Made by a program: the position numbers and the translations under genes. A DNA stretch of 64,000 nucleotides from Nymphalis io (taxonomy: Eukaryota > Arthropoda > Insecta > Lepidoptera > Nymphalidae), in NCBI RefSeq assembly GCF_905147045.1, contig NC_065897.1, positions 5,223,001-5,287,000 on the forward strand. Direction: 5' to 3'. The notes under the pieces are model-generated. The model was not told where the DNA came from. It saw nothing but the letters and a program-made list of their open reading frames with translations, and did not search any database. This document shows positions 44,666 through 54,288 of this stretch, one piece after another (the first letter of the stretch is position 1; every line of letters begins with the position of its first letter).

Positions 44666-45109
44666 AAATGCAATGCCTAATAATGGCGTAATAGGCTGAT
44701 ATTTAAGTAAATTGTTGAGCCTTTAATAAAAACTATTTACGCATATATCAAAGTCGAGATATTTACACCGAAATCTTTAAAAAAATGAAATAACAGTATT
44801 ACATGCGTAAATTCAAAATGGTAACAATTGAAGTACTAATCAAGCTGAAAGCTCGTCTCCTGTGAAATGAGTCGCGTCTCAGTTTTGACTGGCGTATATC
44901 CGATTCTTATATGTATAGCAGACACTCAAAAAGATTATCTTTTGATAGTCATGTGTACGTCGTAGGCCTTTAGGAATGACTGTTACGTAATGTAGTACAA
45001 AAAGCTATGTCACATACGGAATAGACGTAACGATAGAACGATAAAAACGAAAATATTTTTTATAGGAATATATAAATATAAAATACAATAAATTTTATTT
45101 AAAAAATAT

Positions 45110-45215
45110 ACTGCCTTAATTATAAACGTTGTTTGGCGAGTGATTAGTTAAATTATGCTGTGTCTTCTTCTTTCGAATGTCAAATTAATAATGATAAAGG
45201 AGATAAATCAGTGTT
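45110..45215 (-). mobile_element. MITE-like element, family D copy 3, minus strand, partial
   Basis: TTATAAACGTTGTTTGGCGA is one terminal repeat; the inverted core follows (TGCTGTGTCTTCTTCTTTCG, AATGTCAAATTAATAATGA). Confidence 0.55.
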
Positions 45216-45358
45216 TATGCAGTCGTTAAATATTTTTTATATTTAAGATCAATTTAACCAATCAATGTAACCTTACTTTTTATTAAAAAAAAAAAAATAG
45301 GTAAACATTTTAAGATTTAATTCATCTTTGTATATTCATCTGAAGTTTATTTCCGATG

Positions 45359-45378
45359 TCATCCGGATGACGTCATCC
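45359..45378. promoter_or_regulatory. Overlapping palindromes with a consensus CRE
   Basis: TCATCCGGATGA (45359-45370) overlaps GGATGACGTCATCC (45365-45378), a perfect 14-bp palindrome around TGACGTCA (45368-45375), a cAMP-response-element/ATF-type site. Regulatory role is inference. Confidence 0.35.
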
Positions 45379-45929
45379 ATCTTGTTTTTTTCCCCTCGTT
45401 CCGATTCCTGTATTCGTCAAAGTGCAATATCATCAAATCACTGTAAAAGAAGTTCTATGATTCGGTTGTAGGGGATGAAGATAAAATATTACAACGGGAA
45501 AGTTTAGCTCGCACGAGTATCTTTCGACTTAGGATTGTTGTGTAGATGAAACTATGTCATACTATATGAAATGTAATTTATGTATAATTATTTTGTTACT
45601 ATTGAAAATTACACACAGTTCAATGTAAATAATGATACTGATTAAGAGAGAAAATGTAACACAGTCCCTTCAGTAATAAAACGGTACGAGTTTACGAGTG
45701 TGTTTTCTAAAATATTAAAAGAAATTTGAATAGCACTTTCGTTGCATAGATTTATTACGTACATAGATTACGTCTAAACAATTGTGTCAAAATGTACTGG
45801 TTTAGTATTAAATAAAAAAAATATTGACACATTAAATAGTACTATATATAAATACTATTCAATTCCAATATAGCCGTCTATATCGGATTGGGAACTACAG
45901 AGATAGAATACATTTTTAAAATAATAAAT

Positions 45930-46206
45930 TAACAGCCTATAAATGTCTTACGATTGGGATAAAGCCCACTCTATTTTTCATTTGAGGTGAAGGTTACGAG
46001 TTTATTCCGCCACGCTACTCCATAGCGGATTTGGATACACGTGGAAGATTTCCATCCACCAGACGCAGTTTTCCTCACGATATTTTACCTTTACCGCTGA
46101 GCACGACATGAATTATAAACACGAATTAAGTTCATGAAAATTCTATCGTGCTCGGACTTGAACTTGGAACCATCGGTTAAGAATTTAACTGAGACATCAC
46201 AGCTCC
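45930..46206 (-). repeat. SINE family A, minus strand, near full length
   Basis: On the minus strand it has a degraded head (CTGTGATGTCTCAGTTAAAT, then GGTTCCAAGTTCAAGTCCGA as B-box region), GAATTTTCATGAACTTAATT, CTCAGCGGTAAAGGTAAAAT and a tail ending CATTTATAGGCTGTTA near 45930. Confidence 0.75.
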
Positions 46207-46473
46207 TATATTATAGTTTTCACTGGTTACCCGACATATCATCTTTAGTGGCGGCATCTTGTGTCGAGTCACTCAAGACGTATTTCATGGTACGTCGACT
46301 CACGGAATGATATTGTCGGGGATATGATTTGAGAGAGTAACAAATGTATTATCCACTGCACTCTCTACGTGTTTTATCCCGTATATGGCGATCTCAAGGA
46401 CTTGGTAATGGAATTGTCACATTTGTTATAGGATTTTTTGATGAAGTTATATTATGTACCTAATAATTTACAG

Positions 46474-46605
46474 CCTTACGAATAAACGTTGAGCAGCTAG
46501 ATGTTTAATTAAAATATTGATTTCACTCTTTCTGTCATTTATGATTTTATATTCGAAAGAAGAAGACACAGCATTGTTTTACTAACCCTCTAAACAACGT
46601 TTATA
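46474..46605 (+). mobile_element. MITE-like element, family D copy 4
   Basis: CTTACGAATAAACGTTGAGC at the left, CTAAACAACGTTTATAAGC at the right, core TTTCACTCTTTCTGTCATTT and GAAAGAAGAAGACACAGCAT. Downstream 46655-46790 (CTGAATATATTTCCTAAATT, AAAATTAATCTACATACATT) matches 43385-43470 downstream of copy 1. Confidence 0.65.
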
Positions 46606-46899
46606 AGCCGTTACGTTAAATACATACTTTTAGTTAATATTATTGTTATTAAAAATATATTTTAGAGTATGAATGATAATTCAATTTTCTGAATATATTT
46701 CCTAAATTTGTTAGTATCTAAAATTAATCTACATACATTATTATTATAAATATAAACAAAATCCACGTTTATCTGATTTTCTTTTTAATTATTTATATAA
46801 TATACATTAAAAATATCATCCATCAATCTATAATTTCTAAATTTATTTTCAAAAGTTCAGACAAGTACCAGGCGAATAGGAGCACAAAGGGGTTAGCAA

Positions 46900-47060
46900 A
46901 TGACTCGTTAAGTCTATCGACATAGCACAAACAGCCTTATGCGTTCACGCACGCGCGAACGTCTTTGGTTCGATCATGCGTAAGGGCTGTTGCACACAGT
47001 TTTACGCTTGGTCGCGGCGCCGTTCACGCGAAACTGGGATGCTGATGCTATTCTTGTAAT
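46900..47060. other. CpG-rich patch
   Basis: GTTCACGCACGCGCGAACGT and TTTACGCTTGGTCGCGGCGC lie in AT-rich surroundings, with an imperfect inverted repeat (ACAGCCTTATGCG at 46970 and CGTAAGGGCTGT at about 46979-46990). Could be a small regulatory island or an unrecognised MITE. Confidence 0.25.
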
Positions 47061-47284
47061 GGAGCGATGGCCTTAATTGTCTAATCTATTTTTTAGTTGA
47101 CCAGATCGAGAGTATACATAATAAAATTAACTTTGTTAGCACCTACGTATGTTATGTTATATGCATATATTAACTTATAACTTACTTTTGAAGCTGTATG
47201 TTTTCTAAATAAATAAAAAAGAATATGATGACTGACTTTATACTATAGCAATAAAAGAAAAATACTAAAGATATACATACTTAT

Positions 47285-47289
47285 ATATA

Positions 47290-47335
<46 letters not shown>
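47285..47335. repeat. (AT)n microsatellite
   Basis: AT run of about 50 bases, interrupted by one C near its start. Confidence 0.9.
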
Positions 47336-47339
47336 TTTA

Positions 47340-47575
47340 TTGTATAGAATAGGTAGACGGACGTGCAAATGAGTCACCTTATGTTAAGTGTTCACCATAA
47401 CCATCCATAGACATTGACATTGTAAAAAATATTAACAATCCCTATCCCTCGTACCTGAACTGGGTCTGGAAACACTGGGTCACTCACCATTTAAACTGTA
47501 ACTAAACAATACTAAGTACTGCTGCTTGTAGAATATCTCATGAGTTGGTGATACCTTAGACGACCTCACAGAAAG
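47340..47575 (-). repeat. Interspersed repeat family C, minus strand
   Basis: The minus strand runs from a CCAACTCATGAGATATTCTA head region to CGTCCGTCTACCTATTCTAT at the tail. The tail abuts the AT microsatellite. Confidence 0.65.
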
Positions 47576-47773
47576 AGTTTAATTTGTTTCTTCATCATTT
47601 TAGTACGCAAAAGTATTGATTAATTTTAACTGCGTTTAATACGGTCTAGTTTCTTAATGAATAGTATAAATATAAAAGTAAAAATTAACAGTCTTACATA
47701 TGAAAGTTGCTTAGCGGCTGTTTAGTTAAACATTGATTTTGCTCTTTCTGTCATCATTTATTTGACTTTTGAT

Positions 47774-48581
47774 CGTGATGTACGTGCGGAGCTGCAATCA
47801 CTTGATGTACGGAAAGCTAGCGGTCCCGATGGAATACCAGCCATAGTGCTGAAGAAGTGCGCAGCGGAGCTGTCTCCTGTGTTAACGCGCCTGTACCAAC
47901 TTTCTCTCTCTTCGGGAAGTGTGCCGGAGGCTTGGAGAAGAGCTAATGTGCAAGCGGTTCCCAAAAAAGGGGATCGGTCTGACCCGGCAAATTATCGGCC
48001 AATAGCTATCACCTCAGTACTTTGTAAGGTGATGGAACGGATTTTAAACAACGAACTGATCCATTACCTAGAAGATCACTCTTTAATTAATGATCGTCAA
48101 TACGGGTTTCGACCAAAACGGTCCACAGGTGATTTTCTAGCGTACGTAACGCACCTCTGGGGTGAAGCTATCGACAAGCATGGAGAATCGTTGGTTGTCA
48201 GCCTCGATATCTCCAAGGCTTTCGACAGGGTCTGGCACAGAAGTAAGTGGCCTTCTTAAGTCCACGCGAGCTGGTTCTCGATGTCACCGCCTAACTGTGA
48301 CATCAATTCCATCGCGAACAAAGAAATTTGGCAACTCCTTTCTTTGTCGCACTTCCAAAAAATGGAATTCCTTACCAGCTCTCGTGTTCCCCTCCTCTTA
48401 CAACCCGGGTTCCTTCAAACGAGGCGTGAAGAGGCATCTTGCGGGCCGGCAAGGCGAAGGCGGCTAGTGCAGAACGTTTTTCCCGTCTGTACTGGCCGTC
48501 GTCGCGTTTGGACTCTACTACCACTTACCATCAGGTGGAGTAGAGTCATTTGCCCTCCCGGCGAATATAAAAAAAAAAAAA
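47774..48581 (+). mobile_element. 5'-truncated, internally deleted LINE copy nested in a MITE
   Basis: Nearly identical to the 18.66-kb element. It starts inside RT (VRAELQSLDVRKASGPDGI), keeps PKKGDRSDPANYRPIAI, QYGFRPKRSTGD and LDISKAFDRVWHR (47774-48246), then jumps to the 3' end (GCGAGCTGGTTCTCGATGTC, at 48267), so about 860 bases with YADD and thumb are missing. It then reads WNSLPALVFPSSYNPG and ends at the TAG 48465-48467. The 37-base hairpin is at 48511-48547, and the end GGCGAATAT carries a real A tail (48568-48581). It keeps the Trp codon that is TGA at 21148 in the other copy, and the few codons lost there near 22100. It has no endonuclease or catalytic centre. Confidence 0.9.
48511..48547 (+). 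promoter_or_regulatory. Conserved 3' UTR hairpin of the LINE, second copy
   Basis: Same fold as 22264-22300, one base different and lying in the loop. Confidence 0.6.
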
Positions 48582-48839
48582 GAAGAAGACACAGCATTGC
48601 TAAACTAATCGACCGCTAAACAAAGTTATAAATAACACCGTAAGACTTTTACAGGTCCTTTATCTATAAACATATTAAGCGGTTTTTTGTTAATTTTATC
48701 GTCCATTAAAAACGGTCCAACTGAAATGATTAATGATGATGTTAAAAAAAATGTTTTAGATTCTTCAATATCCTATAAATTTATTTGATTAACCTTTAAA
48801 AATTATATATATTGTATCATATCCGGTCAAATCAATTTG

Positions 48840-49091
48840 AAAAGGAGAACGTGTCGAGCAGTGTTAACTTCATATCGGTGTTTTTACGCAGAGTTGTGAA
48901 GTGAACCGAGTGTAACTCGGTGGACGAGCGAGAATTCTCTCACAGTTTATTATCGGCACACGGGGTGACGTCATAAATCTGTCCCTCCGTTTCGTATCGG
49001 TTACCTTCTATGTATATCTACGTATCCACTATTAGCGACTTATTGTTGTTTTGTCATCTGTGACTATTGTCTAAACGCTGTCTTATTTTAG
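48840..49091 (+). promoter_or_regulatory. GC-richer island with CRE and hairpin
   Basis: It contains ACCGAGT-GTA-ACTCGGT (about 48906-48922), a consensus CRE TGACGTCA at 48966-48973 and several CpG-containing words, then ends at an acceptor-like CTTATTTTAG at 49091. Promoter or enhancer activity is inference. Confidence 0.25.
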
Positions 49092-49214
49092 ACGATGCCC
49101 ACATACGCACTCACAACGGCGTCAGTAAACGTAGGCTTTAATCCTGACCAATTTGACATACTCTACGGCATCAAATTAACTAGTCAGATGCGTAGCTTTA
49201 TTATTATTAGATAG
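49092..49214 (+). CDS. Candidate exon or small ORF ending in a stop
   Basis: After an acceptor-like TGTCTTATTTTAG, with an in-frame TAG just before the exon, the frame reads T, then MPTYALTTASVNVG, FNPDQFDILYGIKLTSQMR and ends RSFIIIR before TAG (49212-49214). Composition is protein-like and the first 90 bases are GC-richer than usual here. It could be a terminal exon, or, starting at the ATG at 49095, a 39-residue ORF. No family recognised. It cannot be tied to 44092-44158 without knowing intervening exons, because that exon ends in phase 2 and this one is open in phase 0. Confidence 0.3.
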   Translation, partial: TMPTYALTTASVNVGFNPDQFDILYGIKLTSQMRSFIIIR

Positions 49215-49571
49215 ACATACAGATATTCGATACTTGACGATTGTAGGTTTCTGGTATCCTGAGGCTTTGTAAATGATTTGTAAGCTTTATAAGTTATTAT
49301 ACAGTTTAAAACATATTATGTTATATTATATTCGATGAAATACTAAAATGTATGAAATATTCGAATATAATAATGACAATAACAGTTTTTGCAGAATAAA
49401 AAAAAAATTGTTATTCTTAAAAAAATACATATTTATTATATTTTTATTTTTCATTTATTTTGAAAACAAACAGTACATTCATTCTTAAAACTATAATAAT
49501 AACATTAGCACACATACCATTCATGTTTCCACTCATAACTAAAACACAATTAGAGCAGAACAAAGAAATAA

Positions 49572-49830
49572 TAGCCCAGATGGCCTAGTGGTTAGAACTC
49601 GTGAATCTTAACCGATGATTGTGGGTTCAAAACCGGGCAATGACCACTGAATTTTCATGTGTGCTTATAATCTATCTCGTGCTTGACGGTGAAGGATAAC
49701 ATCATGAGGAAATTCTGCCACATGTGTATTCTACCAACCCGCATTGAAGCAGCGTGGTGGAATAAGCTCCAAACCTTCTCCTCAAAAGGGAGCCCTAACC
49801 AAACAGTGGTACATTGACAGGCTGTTACAA
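49572..49830 (+). repeat. SINE family A, near full length
   Basis: GCCCAGATGGCCTAGTGGTT (A box), GTGGGTTCAAAACCGGGCAA (B box), GAATTTTCATGTGTGCTTAT, CTCGTGCTTGACGGTGAAGG, GCAGCGTGGTGGAATAAGCT and the tail ACATTGACAGGCTGTTAC. The best-preserved family A copy in the window. Confidence 0.9.
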
Positions 49831-50550
49831 ATTAGTCACCAAAACTGTATAATATATAATTAGACCCAAGGGATTATGTACACCGCTGTATGCATAATTA
49901 GCATCTTTTGTTTGGTCTCTAATAATAGCAAATAAAACTAATCGAGACGCAGTATTCACCGGCAACGTCTCAAAGGCATCGTCACATAATATAAAAGTCG
50001 GGACAGTTTAAATTCCAACATTAAGAAATACCCAGAGTATCATTACAGCAGGTGGCGGGATTCGATCGATACCCAATCAACTATCGAGGTGGTATTACCT
50101 TTGATTAGTTATCGTCTAAGAATTTTTCGCAGTTGCCAGTAAAACCTATTTCGATATTTCTTTCGATACCCATTAAGTACAGTTTATATTACCTGTAAAT
50201 TATTTTCGTATTATAAAAATAATATAAACTTTAGAAAACCTATCTCTTCCGGAAGACAAGATGATTTTTTGCCATAAATATTAGTGATCAAAGTAATGGA
50301 AGACGTTTTAAATTAACAGATTAGTTATATAAACGGATAATTGCACATTAGATGATATCTTCATTAAAAATAAAATTGCATTTTGATAAAAATATAGAAG
50401 ATTGCAGGAATATAAAGCCTTTCTATATTATTATACCTGCTATTCTACCGAATAAAATTCGAATGCAATTTTTATTGAAGCAAGTAATAAAATAAATCAG
50501 CTCTTGGACAGTTTTGATGTCACTAATAAAACATGAGAAGCATCAAATTG
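49831..50550. other. AT-rich stretch, no recognised feature
   Basis: No supportable feature. Confidence 0.5.
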
Positions 50551-50558
50551 AATTTACG

Positions 50559-50900
50559 TTAAGTCGTATCTGTTATGGTTCGCTGCATCCATACAAATTT
50601 CTTATCGAATAACAATGTAACAAATCGCGAGTGAACGTCTCGTTTGTCAATGTACTTGTCGAAGATGTTGTATTTATTAAGCATCATAATGTTCTCCATA
50701 AAACAGACTATTTTCACTGTCGTTGGTACATTGCCGATGAAAAAGTGCAAATGCCAAATTCAGTCGGCTATGAAGCAAGCAATGTATACGTTATAGTCAA
50801 GAAAGTACTAAGCTTGTTAGAAGTCCATAGCGTTGTAAGGACGTCTGACATCTTGTCGTATTTCAGTATAGACAAGAACCCTCCACAACTTTATTTATGA
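50559..50900. other. Overlapping open frames on both strands, unassigned
   Basis: A plus frame of 89 codons (50631-50900; MNVSFVNVLVEDVVFIKHHN...) faces a minus frame of 63 codons (50559-50750). The plus product has no domain I know, and a decayed transposase is possible. No splice or promoter evidence, so not called a gene. Confidence 0.15.
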
Positions 50901-50904
50901 GAGA

Positions 50905-51630
50905 ACTTGCCAACTCGACTAGGGTAAGGCCCCTGGCACTAGAAACCATAGAGGAATTGAATAAGGAGATCATTATAATGTGACTGTTTCTGCTGCCGTA
51001 TCTTAGAATTTGATCCATAAATTTTATATACATCTAATCAAATATTTGTCGAAGACTGAATAGACTATAAATAAAACAATAAATAATAAATTGGATCAAT
51101 TTCTACAATACCTTTTAATTTTAACCATACCAAAACATTTGAAAAGGATGTCTTTAACCACATATGGGAACATAATACTCGTATGTTTTCATTGGAGATT
51201 AATCGTGTATTGGAAATTATAATAAAGACGAGAACGTAGAAAGACAATAGGGAAATATCAGATTTAAGCAAGTTACCCTCCGTTAATCGATGTTGTTTAG
51301 CCTAAGGCCAGTTCGTGTTGAGCGAATCAAATAGTAGGGGTCCATAATGAAATTTATGCGAAATAAATTTATTTGTACTAACTCTCAAAATATATTATTT
51401 TCCACATACTTAGTTTCGTTTAAATATAAAGAGTATATTATACACTTTTAATCATATCATTTAACAGTTGCCTTTAAGGTGTAGATTTTTTTATCAGTTG
51501 TAAAAGATAGGCGGACTGGGAAAAATGGGCCGCCTAATGGTAAGTGATTACTCCATTAGAAATTTTATTTATTTATTTATTAAACGTTTGCTAGTGGATG
51601 TAAAATTAATAATATCTTAATAAATCAATA
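50905..51630. other. AT-rich stretch, no recognised feature
   Basis: No supportable feature; a GCCGCCTAATGGTAAGTGAT near 51529 resembles the family C tail inverted. Confidence 0.45.
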
Positions 51631-51636
51631 AATACT

Positions 51637-51926
51637 GGTGGTAGGGCTTTGTGCAAGCTCGTCTGGGTAGGTATCACTCACTCATCAGATATTCTACCGC
51701 AAAACAACAATACTTGATATTGTTGTGTTCCGGTTTGAAGGGTGAGTGAGCCAGTGTAATAACAGGCACAAGGGACATAAAATGTTAGTTTCCAAGGTTG
51801 GTGGCGCATTGGCTATGTAAGCGATGGTTGACATTTCTTACAATGCCAATGTCTAAGGGCGTTTGGTGACCACTTACTATCAGGTGGCCCATATACTCGT
51901 CCGCCTTCCTATTCTATAAAAAAAAA
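51637..51926 (+). repeat. Interspersed repeat family C, reference full-length copy
   Basis: The head is GGTGGTAGGGCTTTGTGCAA and GCTCGTCTGGGTAGGTATCA. Then come CACTCATCAGATATTCTACC, ATTGTTGTGTTCCGGTTTGA, AGGGTGAGTGAGCCAGTGTA, ACAAGGGACATAAAATG, GGTTGGTGGCGCATTGGCTA and GTGACCACTTACTATCAGGT, ending CCTTCCTATTCTATAAAAA. About 290 bases, A-tailed, no pol III boxes I can identify. The 3' end copies the Jockey/CR1 LINE 3' end, so it is either a SINE with an unfamiliar head or a LINE 3' fragment family. Confidence 0.85.
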
Positions 51927-52074
51927 TCACGTACTAAAACTAGAAAAAAAATATGAACACCCATTTGAAAGCAAACATTGCATGCATAATTTTCTTGCGC
52001 CGATTATAATTTCATAAAAGTATTTAAGTGCTTGATTAATAAGTAACAATAACAGAAAGATAAAAAATAAATGT

Positions 52075-52290
52075 GACAAATATAGGACATTGACGCTGCA
52101 AGGAATATTAAGCATTTCATACATAGCCAATGCGCCATCCGCTTAGTGATCTGAGATATTATGTTGCATTTGTGTCTGTAGTAACGCTGGCTCCACTTAC
52201 CTTAAACTGACAGAACAGTTGTTTGCTGGTGAAATCTGCCTGTATGAGTGGGTGATATCTATTCAAACAGGCTTGCACTAAGGTCTATAC
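52075..52290 (-). repeat. Interspersed repeat family C, minus strand, diverged
   Basis: The minus strand has TTAGTGCAAGCCTGTTTGAA, ATATCACCCACTCATACAGG, a TAAGTGGAGCCAGCGTTACT block and a GGCGCATTGGCTATGTATGA block, ending in CAGCGTCAATGTCC. Confidence 0.6.
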
Positions 52291-52294
52291 TAAG

Positions 52295-53040
52295 TAAAAT
52301 TAGAATTTAAAAAAATATCTAAGCGTGCCACAATTATAACAAATCGCAGTTACACTTCATGCGAATGTCTTTGCAACCACCACTTATTGCTATGACCTAT
52401 CTGCCTTACTATAGCTGCTTCAATTAACAAAAACTAACGGGCAGATGAGCGTAAATAAATAGAAATAGTTCTGCAAGAATGTTTATTTGCATAAACAAGC
52501 TTTATCAAGATAATATTTATTTTGTTCTTCAGTATCCTTGACGCAATTAACAAAGTCGACTGACGATTTTATTTAAGAGTCTGTTCTAGAAACGATGTTT
52601 TTGTTTCAATTGTTACATGTTATCTTGTAATTATTCGTCTACTTTTGATATCACGCCCCTTTGAGGATATTCTGGCACGTACAAAGTTCTTTACGTAAGA
52701 TCCATTGCACTGTTAAATTTTATATATTTGAGTGAATACTTTACTTAGTATTTTAACTGATAAATAAATTATGATTTAAAGGGAACAAGGTATTGTTTTT
52801 CATATGAGTAATGTGTTCGGAAACCACTTTCAGAGTTTGATTTTAAATTCGTGTGTTAGTTTATCTTGATTTTGTATTTTTAATTTAATTTGTATTACAG
52901 ATTATTTGTCATTATTGCTTAATTTATTTTTTTCTCTCAGCTCTGTTCTATTTTGTAATAATTGTTATGTGTAAATTTTGATGGTTTATGTCCTGAAATT
53001 AATTGCTTTATTTAATGTAAGTGTATACTGTCTGTGTATA
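52295..53040. other. AT-rich stretch, no recognised feature
   Basis: No supportable feature. Confidence 0.5.
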
Positions 53041-53047
53041 TACTGTG

Positions 53048-53410
53048 TGACTGCCTCGTTGATCTAGTGGCTTGATATAAGGCCGCAGACCCGGAGGTCC
53101 TGAGTTCAATTCCCAGGTCGGGCCAATAAAAAGTTATTGGGTTTTTCTGTCAGAAAATTCTCAGTAGCAGCCCGGAGTCTGGAAGTTGGAAGTGTGAACA
53201 CTCCCGTGCCTCGGAAAGAACGTAAAGCCGTTGGTCCTGCGCCTGAATTTTTTCCAGTCGTATCGTATTGCGTCCCATTGGATTATAAGAGTTGAGGAAT
53301 AGAGAGTGCACCTGTGTTTGCGCACACACTTGTGCACTATAATATCTCCTGCGTAGTTGGCTCTCTTGAGATTGGCCGCCGTGACCGAAATCGGTCTGGA
53401 GGACATTATT
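53048..53410 (+). repeat. SINE family B, reference full-length copy
   Basis: The tRNA-like head is GACTGCCTCGTTGATCTAGT with B box GAGTTCAATTCCC. The body has GCAGCCCGGAGTCTGGAAGT, ACTCCCGTGCCTCGGAAAGA, CCGTTGGTCCTGCGCCTGAA, GCGCACACACTTGTGCACTA and GGCCGCCGTGACCGAAATCG, with a (ATT)n tail at about 53405-53417. The 121-codon minus frame 53161-53526 is its shadow. Both full copies are preceded by TATACTGT(A/G)T-type sequence. Confidence 0.85.
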
Positions 53411-53653
53411 ATTATTATACTGTCTGTATCCGTAATAAAAAAAAAGATTCTAAAAAACTTCCTTCGCAAAATGAAACCATAGAGGCTTACGTTACAGTCT
53501 AAGTTATTCCTTCTAAAGAATAGCATTACGTAAAATATAGCATTACGTAATAATTGTTATTAAATAATTCTACATATTTTCGTATAAATACCAACATGTT
53601 GATAATATTTTAATATTTAAATACCACTAAAAGTTGCAATACTTATCTAATTG

Positions 53654-53658
<5 letters not shown>

Positions 53659-53687
<29 letters not shown>
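53659..53687. repeat. (AT)n microsatellite
   Basis: AT run of about 28 bases. Confidence 0.95.
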
Positions 53688-53689
<2 letters not shown>

Positions 53690-54107
53690 TCTAAAAACTC
53701 AGTACCCAGTAAATTACTTACTACTGTTGTATTTCTGGCCAGTTATTTTCGATAAAATCTACAATTTAAACCAGGGTTGCTTCAAATTTAATTTTTCTTG
53801 TAATATGACGATTCATAAGTCAATGTAAGTAGGCTTAAAGTAGCCTAGTATAGGGAATACGTACGATTTTAACTTGATTATGCAATATGATATTTCCACC
53901 AGTAGTGTTCGAAATATTACTAAATATTTTAATGAATGCTCGAAAAAAAGACTTGAAGCGTGCGGTAAAATGTAATGTGCAGGCAAATAGATCGATTAAT
54001 TGCTAGGTTGTGATTATATTATAGTATTTATATATACCTCATTATTTAAAAATTCATGGGGTATGTGGTACCTACAATGTTAAGTTACCCCGTGCGATAT
54101 TAGTAGA
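53690..54107. other. AT-rich stretch, no recognised feature
   Basis: No supportable feature. Confidence 0.5.
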
Positions 54108-54288
54108 TAATCTAACTAAAGCTTCGCACGGGCAGATAAGAAGAAAAATGTATTTTGGATAGGATTTGCGTAAAGTCCTTTCTTTGTGAGCGTCTACGTC
54201 GTGGAAGAAGTAGCTGTGTCGAATTTCAAGTCAATCGCGCGAATAGTTTATGAGATCTAGTGACGAGTGGTATTTCTCTTATAGATAT
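54108..54288 (+). repeat. Ancient repeat family E
   Basis: CACGGGCAGATAAGAAGAAA, ATAGGATTTGCGTAAAGTCC, GTGAGCGTCTACGTCGTGGA, GATCTAGTGACGAGTGGTAT and TCTCTTATAGATATA. Better preserved than the copy at 16868-17035. Confidence 0.65.

Larger units (their letters stand above)
47692..48630 (+). mobile_element. MITE-like element, family D copy 5, split by a LINE
   Basis: The left part is 47692-47773 (GAAAGTTGCTTAGCGGCTGT, TTTTGCTCTTTCTGTCATCA, TTTGACTTTTGA) and the right part is 48582-48630 (GAAGAAGACACAGCATTGCT, CCGCTAAACAAAGTTATAA). Joined, they restore the family D order seen at 46474-46605. The LINE at 47774-48581 lies exactly between. Confidence 0.75.

Noticed and set aside
53161..53526. 121-codon minus-strand gene
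   Set aside because: Runs antisense through a SINE family B copy.
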